A stretch of 64,000 bases of DNA from Brassica napus. Taxonomy: Eukaryota > Streptophyta > Magnoliopsida > Brassicales > Brassicaceae. The DNA is taken from positions 22,653,726 to 22,717,725 of the forward strand of contig NC_063448.1 in assembly GCF_020379485.1 (NCBI RefSeq). Reading direction: 5' to 3'. Below the pieces are notes generated by a model. That model did not search any database. It was given only the letters and a program-made list of their open reading frames with translations, and had not been told where the DNA came from. A program made the position numbers and the translations under genes. Positions 46,345 through 58,745 of the stretch are shown here, in pieces (the first letter of the stretch is position 1; each line of letters starts with the position of its first letter).

Positions 46345-46766
46345 ATGAGAAAGGCGACAGCGACAAATGAAGATCCGGTGACCTGCGAGTTGAAGGTCGA
46401 TGATACTTCCGGACTCCCATGTGTCTTCTATCTCCAAGAGTGGAGCTTTTTTAAGCCACCGGAGACCGCGAACCCACTCTCCACCGAAGACGAAGATCCA
46501 GCTCCGACGATGGGTTCTTTAGTGACAGTGACTGCATGCATGCCACAGGTAAAGAAAGTTCAAACATGATTTGTTGTGGATTTATATTTTATCGGGTCTA
46601 ACACTCTGTCTCTAACTCCTTATTTCAGGCGTGTTATCTTCTTCTTCTGGATCTCCTCATCTTTGATCCACCACCGGAGCTGCTAGTCTTCTTAGCTCCA
46701 TCACTGGAGCTTCTATTCTTATTAGATCCGCCACTGGAGGTTCTCCTTCTCCGCACCGAGAAGGTA
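46345..46766 (+). other. Possible leader exons of the hAT element
   Basis: After a GA-rich tract, an ATG near 46345 opens a frame to a donor-like CAG|GTAAAG (46550). The sequence after TTTCAG at 46629 continues in phase as a Leu/Pro-rich, 36-bp-periodic stretch to AAG|GTATGA (46764). It could be a captured gene piece or a transcribed leader. I recognise no domain. Confidence 0.2.
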
Positions 46767-47601
46767 TGAAACTCATTATGTATCTTTGGTGATGGCAATT
46801 AGAATGTCTTGTTAAGCTTGTAATCTGATATTGATAGTTTCTTGAAGTGAAATTACTTATGTTCAGTCTCTGTGTTCTTTTTTTGTGTGTTTGGAAGGTG
46901 AACAAGGAGTAAAGGAAGATACGAAACATAGCTGAAAGCGTTGTAAGTCTGACTACTCTGAAACATAGCTGAAAACGCTTAGCTTACTTTGTCATGTTCT
47001 GTCTCTGAAGAGTGATTGTTCATAAGATGATTATAGATGATCTAAATAGACTGTTGTGTCTCTTGTTGTCATTTTCTATTTGATGTTAACTCGATTACTA
47101 GACTGTTGTGTCTTATTGTCATGTCTTGAGTAGGGTAGCGATTTTTCCCTTTTTCCTGGTTCTCAGATTTTCGTTTGTTGTTTGATGTTGTTAACTGCTA
47201 AATATGATGTTATGTCTATGAAGTGAACTTTTATTACTTGATTATTAGCTTGAACTTATTACATGTTTGTCTGTCTTAGTGCTGGTTCATTACTCAATGT
47301 AAATTGCATGTCTTCTCTTTGTTTAATCTGATATTGTTAGTATAAAACTCTTCATTTATCAGTTTTGTTTGATGTTTAGTTTCAATTGCCTCTTTCTAGG
47401 TTTGCTTGATCTTTAATTGTTGTCTGAAATTGTGAAATGGAGAAGTTAAGAGAGGACTAATGTAGTTTGTTTAGTTACATTAGTGTAATTTGATATTGTT
47501 TATTGGCATTACTTTTGTATTGGAATTGTGATTTACTTGCATTACTTTTCTATACTTGATTCAGTCTTTCATATGTCTTTTGTTTCTGTAGGTGAGCAAG
47601 G

Positions 47602-47720
47602 AGGCGGCTGGTAATGACCGTGAAAGCCGGTGTAGGCTCAAAACGATATAGCATGTTATGGTGTTGGCTTGATGTATGTGTTGATCGCACACCAGCTTGT
47701 CTGGTTATTACCAGACGCCT
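47602..47720 (+). ncRNA. Hairpin-forming inverted repeat (arms 31 bases)
   Basis: Left arm 47602-47632 (starts AGGCGGCTGGTAATGACC) and right arm 47690-47720 are inversely repeated at 24 of 31 positions, and two mismatches would be G-U pairs in RNA. The loop is 57 bases. It could be a small MITE, or a foldback RNA giving small RNAs. No known microRNA is recognised. Confidence 0.3.
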
Positions 47721-47940
47721 CTGTGTTCAAGAAAAAAAGATACAACACCGAGCTGAAAGTTTTTTAAATTGTAGGTTGTTACTACTCTGATAAGATAATA
47801 AGTATCCGCTAGGTTGATGTTTAGTTACTTGTTGCTTGAAATAGAGATTGACTTGTATTACTTGTCTTCACAAGTTCACTGTGTCTTACTATATTGTGTT
47901 GAGTAGTTTAGCTACTTGCATTACTTGTCTTGACTATTTC

Positions 47941-48025
47941 AGCGGATCTTAGCTGCGTAGCTGATGAAAAAATCATTCAAAGGAATGAAGAGTGATTGTT
48001 CATTGGCTACGCCGCAAGATCCGCT
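47941..48025 (+). ncRNA. Second hairpin-forming inverted repeat
   Basis: AGCGGATCTTAGCTGCGTAGC at 47941-47961 is matched inversely by 48005-48025 with one bulge and one or two mismatches, around a 43-base loop. It lies in the leader of the hAT element, like the hairpin at 47602-47720. Its function is unknown. Confidence 0.35.
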
Positions 48026-48274
48026 GCGAAGTTAAGACAAGAATCATATAGTTTGTTTAGTTACATTAGTGTAATCTGATATTGTTTGTCATGTGAACTG
48101 ATATATCTTTTGTATTTTTTGTTGTATGTCTCGAGGTGATGGCGTAATGCTGAAGAAGGAAGGATAGCACGAGTACATACACCAGTTGCTCGAGTAGTTT
48201 CCAGTTTCATCCGATATAGCAGCTTTAAGGACCTCACGTTAGTAAGCTCTTAAACGTGTGAGACTTCTCTTGAC

Positions 48275-48386
48275 TAGGTTACCGGATCACTGTCTAGTTT
48301 AGCTTGCTTTGCGTAGGTTATCGGATCACTATCTAGTTTAGCTTGATTTACGTAGATGATAGATCACTCTGACTAGATGGTATTTT
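48275..48386 (+). repeat. 39-bp tandem repeat, three units
   Basis: Units start at 48275, 48314 and 48353 (TAGGTTA-CGGATCACT-TCTAGTTTAGCTTG). The third is degraded. It lies about 200 bp before the hAT transposase start codon, in its promoter or leader. Confidence 0.65.
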
Positions 48387-50879
48387 TAATTTAGTTGTAT
48401 TTGTGTACTTGTATAAATATTTGAAAATTTAAAAAAAACAATAGTAACAAATTTTAAATAATATATTAACAAAAATTTTAAAATATAGATAAAATTTAAA
48501 AAATCCTAAAAAGGTTAGTTCATTCACGTCGTCACGTTGAAAGTTGAAAAAAACCCGCAAAGCTTGAGAGAGAGAGACCATGGGATCAAGGAGCGAGTCA
48601 GAAGATCAGTTGACGTTTGATCCGAATTACTCCCCGCCAAATACTGTGGACTTTGGAACTCATGAAGTCTTAGGTTCTCTTGCTGCAGCAGATGAGTTCG
48701 TTGATCAGATCCTTGAAGGTGGTGTAACTCGTGATGATGGGAAGAAGGAAGGACGCAGAAAAAGGATTATCAGTCTTGTCGATGATACTGATGATTCTGA
48801 TGTTGAAATCACTCAACCAACCCAAAAAAACCAAGCCTCGCAGACAGACCAGTTTCAAAATAGTCACGAGGAAACCCATGTAGCAATCCACTATAGATGG
48901 TGGTGTTGGCTCGTCTGCACAGGTGTGTAGTAAGGGGAAGTCTATGATTCGTGGAGGGCTAAGAAAATCGCCTACAAAGTCGCAAAAGAATAAGGCTGCG
49001 CCTACTCAGTCGCAAAAGAAGAAGGAGAAGGTCGCAGAGGACATATCGGAGCTTGGTGATGAACTGGATGAAGAAGAGGTTGATGAGGATGAATTCGGTG
49101 AAGAGGAAAGGGAAGAGAGGCAAAGATCAGATGTGTGGGCCGATTTCAAGGTGGTCCAAAAACCCAATGGAATGTTGAAAGCTGCATGCAATCATTGCAA
49201 GAATGAGTATGCATGGCAATCTCACTCGCATGGAACCAGTGGGTTGAGAAGACATCGTTTGAGATGTAAAATGTATCCAAAGAATCGAGGAAGGCATCAA
49301 CAACTCAACACCGAAGGGAAAGTGGTATCTTGCAAGTATGATCATACTGTGTTTAGGCAGATGGTAGCTAAGACAATGGTCCAGCATGATCTATCTTACT
49401 CGTACGTGGGGTATGAAAGAGTGAGAGACACCTGGAAGTATTTGAATGCTGATGTCCAAACCATTTGTCGAAACACAGCGAGAGCAGCTGTGTACAGACT
49501 ATATGAAAGTGAGAGAGACACACTCAAGAGGTAATTAGCGGGTCTCCCTGGACGAGTCTCCTTCACGTCTGACTTGTGGACATCCGTGAAACAGGAAGGA
49601 TACATGTGTGTGACAGCAAATTACATTGATCAGAATTGGAAGTTAAACAACAAGACCTGACGTTTTGTGCTCTACCACCACCACATACCGCTATGAGTAT
49701 TGCGCTTCAGCTCCTTGATTCACTGAAAGAGTGAGAAATTGAAAAGAAGGTGTTCTCAGTCACATTAGATAATGTTACAAGTAATGACTCGATGCAGGAC
49801 ATTGTGAAGTCGCAGCTGAATTTAAATGATGATTTGTTGTGTGGAGTAGAGTTTTTCCATGTAAGATGTGCAGCTCACATACTTAATCTCATAGTACAAG
49901 ATGGGTTGAAGGTTATTGGAGACTCTTTGCAGAAAGTAAGAGAGAGTGTTAAGTATGTATTAGGATCGGAAACATGTGAACAATTGTTCCAAAAATGTGT
50001 GGATGATGCGGGTGTAGTAGAAAGTGGATGGCTAATACTGGACGTGTCGACAAGATGGAACTCAATTTACTATATGCTTGAAAGAGCCATCAAGTACCGT
50101 AAATCACTTGTTAAGTTGGAGACATTTGATAAGAAGGGTTATAAAACAGCGCCCACAGCTAAGGAATGGACTAGAGCAGTGAATATCTGCGATTTTTTGG
50201 GTCCTTTTGCTGTGATCACAAGCTTGATGGCTGGTTCGAATTACCCGACCGCAAACCTGTATTTCGATCAGGTTTGGTTGATCCATGATTGGCTTCGGAG
50301 AAATGAGGAAAGTGAAGATGAGATTGTCAGATACATGGTGCCACCGATGAAAGAGAAGTTTGACAAATATTGAGATGAAGCTAGTAGTGTTTTTGCAATG
50401 GCAGCAGTCTTTGATCCACAGTTTAAGCTTTCAATTGTTGAATTTTGTTTAGGGAAGCTTGACATGAGTACATGTGATGCAAAGGTGAAGAACTTGCGTG
50501 ACAAGCTCAGTATTATGTTTGAGTCATACGACAAAAAATCCAAGAATAACTCACCTTCCACTGAGCCACGTGAGACTGTTTCACAAAAAGCATGTGCGGC
50601 AGGGTCAACGGGAATGTTTGTGAACTACAATGTGAGTATTTTTTCAATTTTTTTACCTTTGCTTTTGTTTTTTTGCCTCTCTGATTTTTTTAAATAAACT
50701 TTCTTAGGATTTCTTTGCATTTCGCAAAGTCAATGGCATTGTGAGTGGAAAGACACCTCTAGAAGCTTATCTTGAAGAACCACCTTTGGACATTACTAAT
50801 TTCCAGAGCTTGGACATCCTCGATTGGTGGAAAGATAATGCGCATCGGTATGGTGACTTCACTACAAGAAAAATGGGTT

Positions 50880-51075
50880 TTAATAGCAGACCGGAATAGC
50901 GTTTTTTCAATTGTGTTATGCTTGATATACGCGGGTTTTAAAGATAGCGTTTGTATATTTCGAAACGCTATGTTAGAGTTGTGAACTGAAAAAGAAAAAT
51001 TAAGTGTATGTTAAAGAAGAAATAGGAGTGTAATAATAGCAATAAATGATTAAAAGTGTTATGGTTGAGTTTCGC
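50880..51075. repeat. 5' subterminal ATAGCG/CGCTAT words of the CACTA element
   Basis: Near the left end the word ATAGC(G/A) or its inverse recurs (about 50884, 50898, 50944 and 50967). It is far denser at the other end (58500-58740). These are plausible binding sites for the TNPA-like protein. Confidence 0.5.
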
Positions 51076-51713
51076 GGTTATACCCGGGACACTTGGTAAA
51101 ATTTTGGCTCCTAAACAAGATTAGTGTCGGAAAAAAAACCCAAATTATTAGGGTTACGATCTTCCCTCTCTCTCGTATCTCCTTGCCTCTTTTGTGCTGG
51201 AAAGAATCAATCTCAATCTCTATCACTTCTAATTTCATTTTTAATTCCTAAGCTCTTACCTTTTCTCATCTCGAATCCACTTTCTCGTAATGTCGAATCC
51301 ATTTTCAATTCCTCTTCTCTTGTCGTAATCCATTCCCAATCCGTCGAAGGTGAGTTCGCTTTTACTAACCCATCAGATTATATTTCAATTTTCTTTTTCT
51401 TATATATGTTCTAGTGTTATTGCATTGTAAATTGATGCGTTTCTGTATACTATTTTGCAGGAAGGATTTCGTTTGTAGATCTTCGGATTAAGGTCCATTT
51501 TCTTCTTTTCATCTCTCTTTTACTTAGTTTTTTTCTTTCTATTTTAACACAATTCTCTTATTTTGTAGCTGACTCGAAGCAAAATTGAAGAGATTTTATC
51601 GAAAGGTAAAAACAAGTGACACTATCATCTTTTATTTACAAAACTCGTTCTGTTTTGGTTTTCTGGGTTGATAAAGTGAGCGTCTTGTATGTACAATTGC
51701 TCGGAGCGGTAAC

Positions 51714-54700
51714 ATGGATAAATCGTGGGTCTGGTTACCAAGGTATTAACTTCACTTCACTATCTTTTAGAAATTGTTTTGTGTTGATCTCATTTATTTG
51801 GAAGACTGAATGTTGTATTCTCATTTGTTCTACATGACAGGAATAGCCTTGAGTATGAGAAAGGAGCTAGTGAATTTGTGTCTTCTTCATCAAGACGTTT
51901 AGGAGATCCAGCTGAAATGTTCTGCCCTTGTGTTGATTGTCGCAATGTCTGCCATCAAGCTTGTGAGACAGTTTTGGAGCACCTGGTGATTAGAGGAATG
52001 GATCAGAAGTACAAGAGTTGTGTGTTTTGGACAAAACACGGGGAGACAAGACCAGATAAGTCAGCTGATGTGTACTCATCTGAAAATGAGGCTTACGAGT
52101 TGTTCAGAACGACTTTCTTGGCAAGTGAAGGCAATGAGACTGCTGAACAAGAGAATGAAGGAGCGTTTGAGGGGCCTGACAGTCCAGAAGAGGCTGAGTT
52201 CAGAAAGAAGTTAGAGGATGCAGAAACTCCGTTGTACCCGGAGTGTGAGAAATTTTCAAAAGTTGCTGCAATCATGGGACTTTACAGGATAAAGGTGAAG
52301 AGTGGGATGTCTGAGAACTATTTTGATCAGCTACTGTCCTTGGTTCATGACATGCTTCCCATTGAAAATGTGCTACCTAAGTCTACTGATGAGATGAAGA
52401 AGTTTCTGAAACAGTTTGGTTTTGGCTACGACGTCATCCACGCCTGCAAGAATGACTGTATTTTATATAGAAAACAGTATGAAGATGCGGTCAGCTGTCC
52501 AAGATGTAGTGAATCAAGATGGCAGAAGGATAAGCAATCTGGTGAGGAGAAGAAAGGGGTTCCTGCTAAGGTGCTTAGGTATTTCCCGATCAAAGACAGG
52601 TTCAGGAGAATGTTTAGATCAAAGCGGTTGGCTGAGGAGTTGTATTGGCACTCCACTAATGCTTCTGAAGATGGAACTATGCGACATCCAGTGGATTCGT
52701 TGACTTGGGTGCAGATAAACAACAAATGGCCGGAGTTCGCAGCTGAGGCAAGAAACCTAAGACTAGGTATTTCAACCGATGGCATGAATCCATTCTCCAT
52801 CCAGAACACCAACCACAGCACATGGCCTGTTCTCTTGGTCAACTACAATATGTCTCCAACGCAGTGTATGAGGTCCGAGAACATTATGTTGACCATGCTA
52901 ATTCCTGGCCCAACCGCACCTAGCAACAATATTGATGTATATCTACAACCATTGATGGAAGACTTGCAGGAACTGTGGACAGAAGGTATACAAGTTTATG
53001 ACGCCTTTAAGAAGGAGAGTTTCACTCTTAGAGCCATGTTGCTGTGGAGTATCACAGATTACCCTGGTTTAGGAACTTTAGCTGGTTGTAAAGTGAAAGG
53101 CAAGCAAGCGTGTAATGTTTGTGGGAAGGATACACCACATAGGTGACTAAAGTTCAGTCGTAAACATGTATACATGAAGAACAGGAGGCGGCTCATGCCT
53201 AGTCATCCATACAGACGAAAGAAAGGATGGTTTGACAATACGGTTGAGGTTGGTTCTGCAAAGAGGATTCAGAGCGGTTCAGAAATATTAGACAGTATAA
53301 GGGACTTTAAAAACGATTTTGGAAAACTCTTACCTAAGAAGAGTAAGAGAAAGAGGAGTGAAGGAGATGAGGATGATGTTGTTTCAGCTGAGGAGTACGA
53401 AGAAGATCATGATATGTGGCGGTGGAAGAAAAAATCTATTTTCTTTGACTTACCTTATTGGAAGGTATTTTATTTGATTTACCTTCTTTAACCTACCTTA
53501 TTAGTCTGAAATTGTTAATATTATTTATGCTAAATACTTGTAAAATTTCTTGTAGGATATGCCTGTGAGGCATAACATCGACGTGATGCACGTGGAGAAG
53601 AATGTGAGCGATGCCCTGTTGTCTATTCTGATGAATAGTTGCAAATCAAAGGATGGCCTGAAAGCGAGAAAGGATTTAGAAGATATGGGTATTCGAAGCA
53701 GCTTACATACACAAGTAAGGGGGAAGAGAACTTATCTGCCTCCAGCTGCGTATTGGCTCTCTAAAGAAGAAAAAAAAATATTCTGCAGAAGATTATCCAA
53801 CTTCAGAGGCCCTGATGGATATTGTGCAAATATATCCAATTGTGTCTCACTGGATCCTCCTTCTATTGGCGGCATGAAGTCACATGACCATCATGTTCTT
53901 ATGCAGAATCTGTTTCCGGTTGCGTTGAGAGGTTTACTCCCAAAAGGACCTCGGATTGCAGTGAGTCGTATGTGCAATTACTTCAACAGAATCTGTCAAC
54001 GCGTTCTTGATCCTGAGAAGCTACTTGCTCTAGAAACAGAGATTGTGGAGACAATGTGCCAGTTAGAGAGATTCTTTCCACCTTCATTGTTTGATATCAT
54101 GTTCCACCTTCCACTGCATCTGGCGAGAGAAGCACGATTGGGTGGCCCTGTACACTTCAGGTGGATGTATCCATTTGAGAGGTAAGTATATTGTTTTCAT
54201 TAGAAGCTTAATTATTATATGAAGCGAATTTCAATATTTTAACCATCTTGATTTGCAGGTATATGAAGACACTGAAAGCTTTTGTGAAGAATTTTGCAAG
54301 ACCTGAAGCTTGTATGGCAGAGGGTTATCTAGCTGGTGAATGTCTTGCATTTTGTATGGAGTTCTTACAGAAATCGGTACCAGTTGAGGAACCAATGACA
54401 AGAAATGAAGATTTAGAGGCACATGATAATGTACTTGAAGGGCGCCCTTTGCAAAAAGCTACAGAAGTGAAACTTACTGACAAGGAGAGAGATGTAGCTC
54501 ATCGTTATGTCCTCATGAATACTGCAGTGATGGATCCTTATGTTCAGTAAGTGTGGATATAGATATTTTATGTTTTACTATCAGTGTAGATAACTGTAGA
54601 TGAAGATATTTTTGCCTTTACAGGATGCATTTAGAGGAACTTCAAGCAAAAGATGGAAGATGTGCAAGAAATGGTACCATATTATGGAAAACTCATACAG

Positions 54701-55459
54701 AAAGGTTTTCGACATTGATAAAAGATAAGGTATGTGATCTGGTCATGGTAATGATATTGATATGTGATCTGGTAATGATATTGATATGTCATCTGTTCAT
54801 GCTAGATACCAAATAACTCAAAGGATCATTCTCAGCGGCTCAGATGGCTTGCGTTTGGACCAAGGAATGTCGCACACACCTACAAGGGATATATAGTTAA
54901 TGGACATTGATACCAGACAGACGATGTCAAAAGGAAGACTCAGAACTGTGGGGTTTCAAATGAAGCATTCTCCATGTGCAGAGCTAGTGCGAAAGATTCT
55001 AATCAAATGGCGGACATGGTAGCATACTATGGAGTCATAAAGGAGATCATATTGCTTGATTACCACATGTTTCAGGTGCCTCTGTTTAAGTGTAGTTGGG
55101 CACATAAAGGGAAAGGTGTTAAAGAGGAAGACGGTTTTACACTTGTGAATCTCCACACGAACCAGTCAGCATTTGTTAATGATCCATACATTCTGCCTTC
55201 TCAAGCTAAACAAGTTTTTTACTCAAGAGAGGATGACAGCTCTCCTTGGTATGTTGTTATGAGAGCACCTCCGAGAGGATATCATGAGTTAGAGACTGAA
55301 GAGGAAATTTGCCCTGCAACGTTAACAGTCCAGCATGATGAAGATATCGGAGATCACGCTTCAGATGACGAGAGTTTTTGTGTTAGGAATGATTGTGAGG
55401 GTATTATTCTTTGAGATTAATAATAAGTTTGTTGTTGTAACAGGTAAACTGATACAATG
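51714..55459 (+). pseudogene. CACTA TNPD-type transposase (transposase_21), nonsense-interrupted
   Basis: Exons: 51714-51742, 51841-53464, 53556-54181, 54259-54546, 54624-54729, 54806-about 55399 and a short last one. The first two join as the transposase-associated domain (MDKSWVWLPR, then DPAEMFCPCVDCRN). The catalytic transposase_21 part spans about 52300-53640 (TDYPGLGTLAGC and NIDVMHVEKNVSDALL around the acidic residues). DUF4218-like (about 53870-54400) and DUF4216-like (PLFKCSWA, about 55080-55180) regions follow. In-frame TGA codons at 53144-53146 (expected Trp) and 54908-54910 (expected Arg) stop it. All splice sites remain standard, so the gene died recently by point mutation. Confidence 0.87.
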
Positions 55460-58228
55460 AACGAGAATGCTGTTACTGAGAAGGCGCGTCGCAGTAAACG
55501 TCAAGCAGGCCTTGCTGTTAGTCCTGTGGTGTCTTTATCTACCAAGAAACAGAAGAAGAATTGCCCGAAGAAGAATGTGGAACAGGAGTCACAGCACGAC
55601 GAACTCGAGCAACATACCGGTTCAGAATAAGTGGAACAAGAACCAGAAACTGTAGAAGCCGAAGAAGAAAATGATGATGATGAAACACAACCACCCGAAG
55701 AACATGATCAGTACGAAACACAACCAGCTGAAGAAGAACATGACGAGGAAAATGTACAAGACGAAGAAGAAGAAGTCATTCCTAGCTCCGAGACACAAAC
55801 ACATCAATCTGATAACCAAGTGAAGAAGACTAGAGGTCCAACTAAAATGCGAAAAGTGGCGAAACATATAGAGGACAAGGTAGATGTGGAGTTCAATTCT
55901 TTGGGAGAGCATGTTGGTCGTGGATCAGTGACACTGTCCTCATTCCTTGGTCCTCTTGTGAGAGAGCATGTGCCTGTATTGCTAGATGACTGGAGACATC
56001 TGGAAGAGAAAACAAAAAACGCTCTGTGGGAGGAAATACAGGTAATTATGTTACCTATGTATATACATACACACGAGTTCAGTATTAATATGAATATTAT
56101 GTACAGGGACGATTCAACTTGACAGAAGACTGGCAAAAGGATGTAGTCTTTAAGCAGATGGGTTGTTTGTGGAGGGCCTCTAAATCTAGACTCTCTTCCA
56201 TAGTTAGAGCAGCAAAAAACAAGGCGCAACTACAGATAATTAAACCCAGCAACATACAATCGGTAACAGCTTGGAACAATTGGGTGAAAGGAAGATGTAC
56301 TGCAGCTTTTCAGGTAACATTTTGTGTCTTGCGTATTTACATTTGGGTTATGTAAGTAACATTTATTACAAAATGGTATTTGGTTTATGTAGGAACCAAG
56401 TAATAAGTACAGGGAACTCAGAAAGGCTCAAATTCCCCACACCACTAGTCGAAAAGGCATGAATCGGCTTGCAGAGGAGATGGTATGTTTTACAATTTGA
56501 AATAATAATTGGTGTGTTATTGGGTTTATGAGATCTGATGACTACTACTTTATTTAACTTGTAGAAAAAAAACAGTTCTGATCCTAAGCTAGTCACTAGA
56601 ACTAAGGTTTGGGTCGCTGGTCATACACATTCTGATGGAACACCCGTTCGTCAAGAATTTGCAGATACAATAGTAAGATTACTTGTAACAATAATATTGT
56701 TGGCTATAGAATACAATTTACATAACTTGTGTAATTTTTAATTGCAGGAGAAGATAAAGAGAATTGACAGTGAAATGGAATCAAGTTCAGCAGATAATAT
56801 CGGTGAAGATGCTGTCACTCAGGTTCTAGGAAAAGATAAGCCAGGAAGAATTAGGGGTTTGGGACGAGGGGTTACTGTAACCAAGTTGGCATTCTTACAT
56901 GCTAGAGATTCACATGTCAAGCAACTTGAAGCAGCTCAAGCAGAACTAATCAACAAGGTTCAAGATTTGCAAAATGTGGTTAAAGACTTGGCTGGTAAAA
57001 AGGTAACTTCGTTATTCTTCTTGTTTTATTATTCGAACTTCTGATATGTATAAGGTTGTAACAAAAATGATTGTGGTTGTTGGGTATAGGAAAAAAACGG
57101 ATTTGATTCTAATTCTGACAGAAGCGATGTGAGCAAGGGCGGAGGAATAAGGTGCCAAATACTGGATTGGGTTTCGAATGATGATTTGGTTGTTGCTGAA
57201 GGAGAATTCTACTCTAATGAGCCCACATATAAGATTGGTCGCATTCCACTGGGTCCTAATGCGGCTGCTGTTATAGTGAAGTCTGTATCAGTCGTAACAG
57301 CGCCTATATGGAGACCTACTCCAACTTGTGTATCGCTTAGTCAGGCTGTTGGAGTCAAAATTGCATGGCCATCTGAGAATCTCATCTTGGATGATGGCAT
57401 TGACATTTCAAACAATGGCAACAACGACGAGTCGGAGGTAAATAAATTCCGTCCTCCAAATCTTGATAATCATTCATTAATGTACTCCTGAAATGTGTGA
57501 ATATATTTTACATGATTCAGGATGTAGCTGCATCTTTAGGAAATGTTAAAATATTTGATTACTGGAAAATAGAAGAGGAGTTGATAGCTGAGGGTGTCTT
57601 GTTGACAACCGAACCTACTCACCTCGTCAACCAAATTCCACTGGGACCGAATGCAGCAGTTCTTAGAGTCGAAATGGTTTTTAAACCTAATGCCTATATC
57701 TGGAGACCTACACCTGAAATGACAAAGATGGGTGATGCAGTACATGGGACAATAGCGTGGCCTCTAGATAAGATAAGACTACCCGATCAAAATTCGCCTA
57801 CTGATCAACATTCACCTACTGAATCAAACAAGATATCCAATCAGGTAAGTTTGTAAATTCTTAGAAGGTGATTAGATATTGAATTGTTAGGTTGCCGGTG
57901 TTGATATTGTGGTGAATGTGTTTGTCTTTTTTGGTTTTAGAGTGGTGGTAACAGCACTAGTAGTAGCAACAAAGGTGGCAAACCGAAGGTTGCTCTCTTG
58001 GACTGTCATAACTTAGGACAGAGAGTTGCTTTAGGTCGTGTGTTCTCAACTGATCCAGCAGAGAAAGTGCATTTCGTTCCTTTAGGTCCCAATGCTACGA
58101 AGGTTTGGGTAGAGGTTTCCGAGTTCGATGGGGCTCGAGTGTGGAGGCCAGACTCTGAAATCGAATTCATGGGTGATGCAGTAGGAAGCACCGTGGCTTG
58201 GCCAAATGATAACATTGTGTATCTCTAA
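55457..58228 (+). pseudogene. CACTA TNPA/Ptta-type protein with three C-terminal repeats
   Basis: Nine exons: 55457-56041, 56107-56313, 56393-56482, 56565-56672, 56748-57002, 57090-57437, 57521-57844 and 57941-58228, with the first continuing from ATG 55457; the exon count may vary by one. A basic start and a long Glu/Gln-rich acidic stretch come first. The plant transposase (Ptta/En/Spm) domain follows (WEEIQ, DWQKDVVFKQMGCLWRASK, AWNNWVKGR), then a coiled-coil-like part (about 56890-57000). Last are three copies of an about 60-residue domain with IPLGPNA and WRP(T/D) motifs (57190-57390, 57580-57775 and 58030-58225), resembling DUF8039. One in-frame TAA at 55628-55630 splits it. Related proteins bind subterminal repeats. 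Confidence 0.83.
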
Positions 58229-58469
58229 GGATTACAATGTTGCTTTAGTGTGAACTTATAATGTAATCTCTAAGGATGTGTGAACAACTATGTAATCTGT
58301 TTAAGTTGAATCTATGAAATTTATGTTTATTTATATAAGTTGATATTTTGTTTCAAAATCCCAGAAAACGAATTTGTGTAAATTTAAAAATATAAATATA
58401 TAAAAATTAAAATTTAAAATATATAAATATATTAACATTATATATACAGCACAAATGAAACTGCTATAG

Positions 58470-58745
58470 TAGTACATATATACATTGCACTTTGGTAACT
58501 GCTATAGTAGAATTAACTAAAACAAACAGAAAACGCTATTTATAAAATTAGTAATAGCAGTAAAAAGACGCTATTAAATAATATTTAATTGCAGAAATAA
58601 AAGCGCTATCGTAGCGGAAGAAAAGATAGCACAACGAAATACCGCTATTTAATGTCCTCGACCTATTATGACGGGCGATGATACAGCGCTTAACAAACCG
58701 CTATCCTATCGTTAGATAGCGTTATTCGTCCGCTATAAAAACGCG
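58470..58745. repeat. 3' subterminal ATAGCG/CGCTAT array of the CACTA element
   Basis: At least ten copies of CGCTAT, GCTAT or their inverses occur within 270 bp of the right end (for example near 58533, 58570, 58604, 58628, 58652, 58700, 58716 and 58731), matching the sparser set at the left end. Confidence 0.6.
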
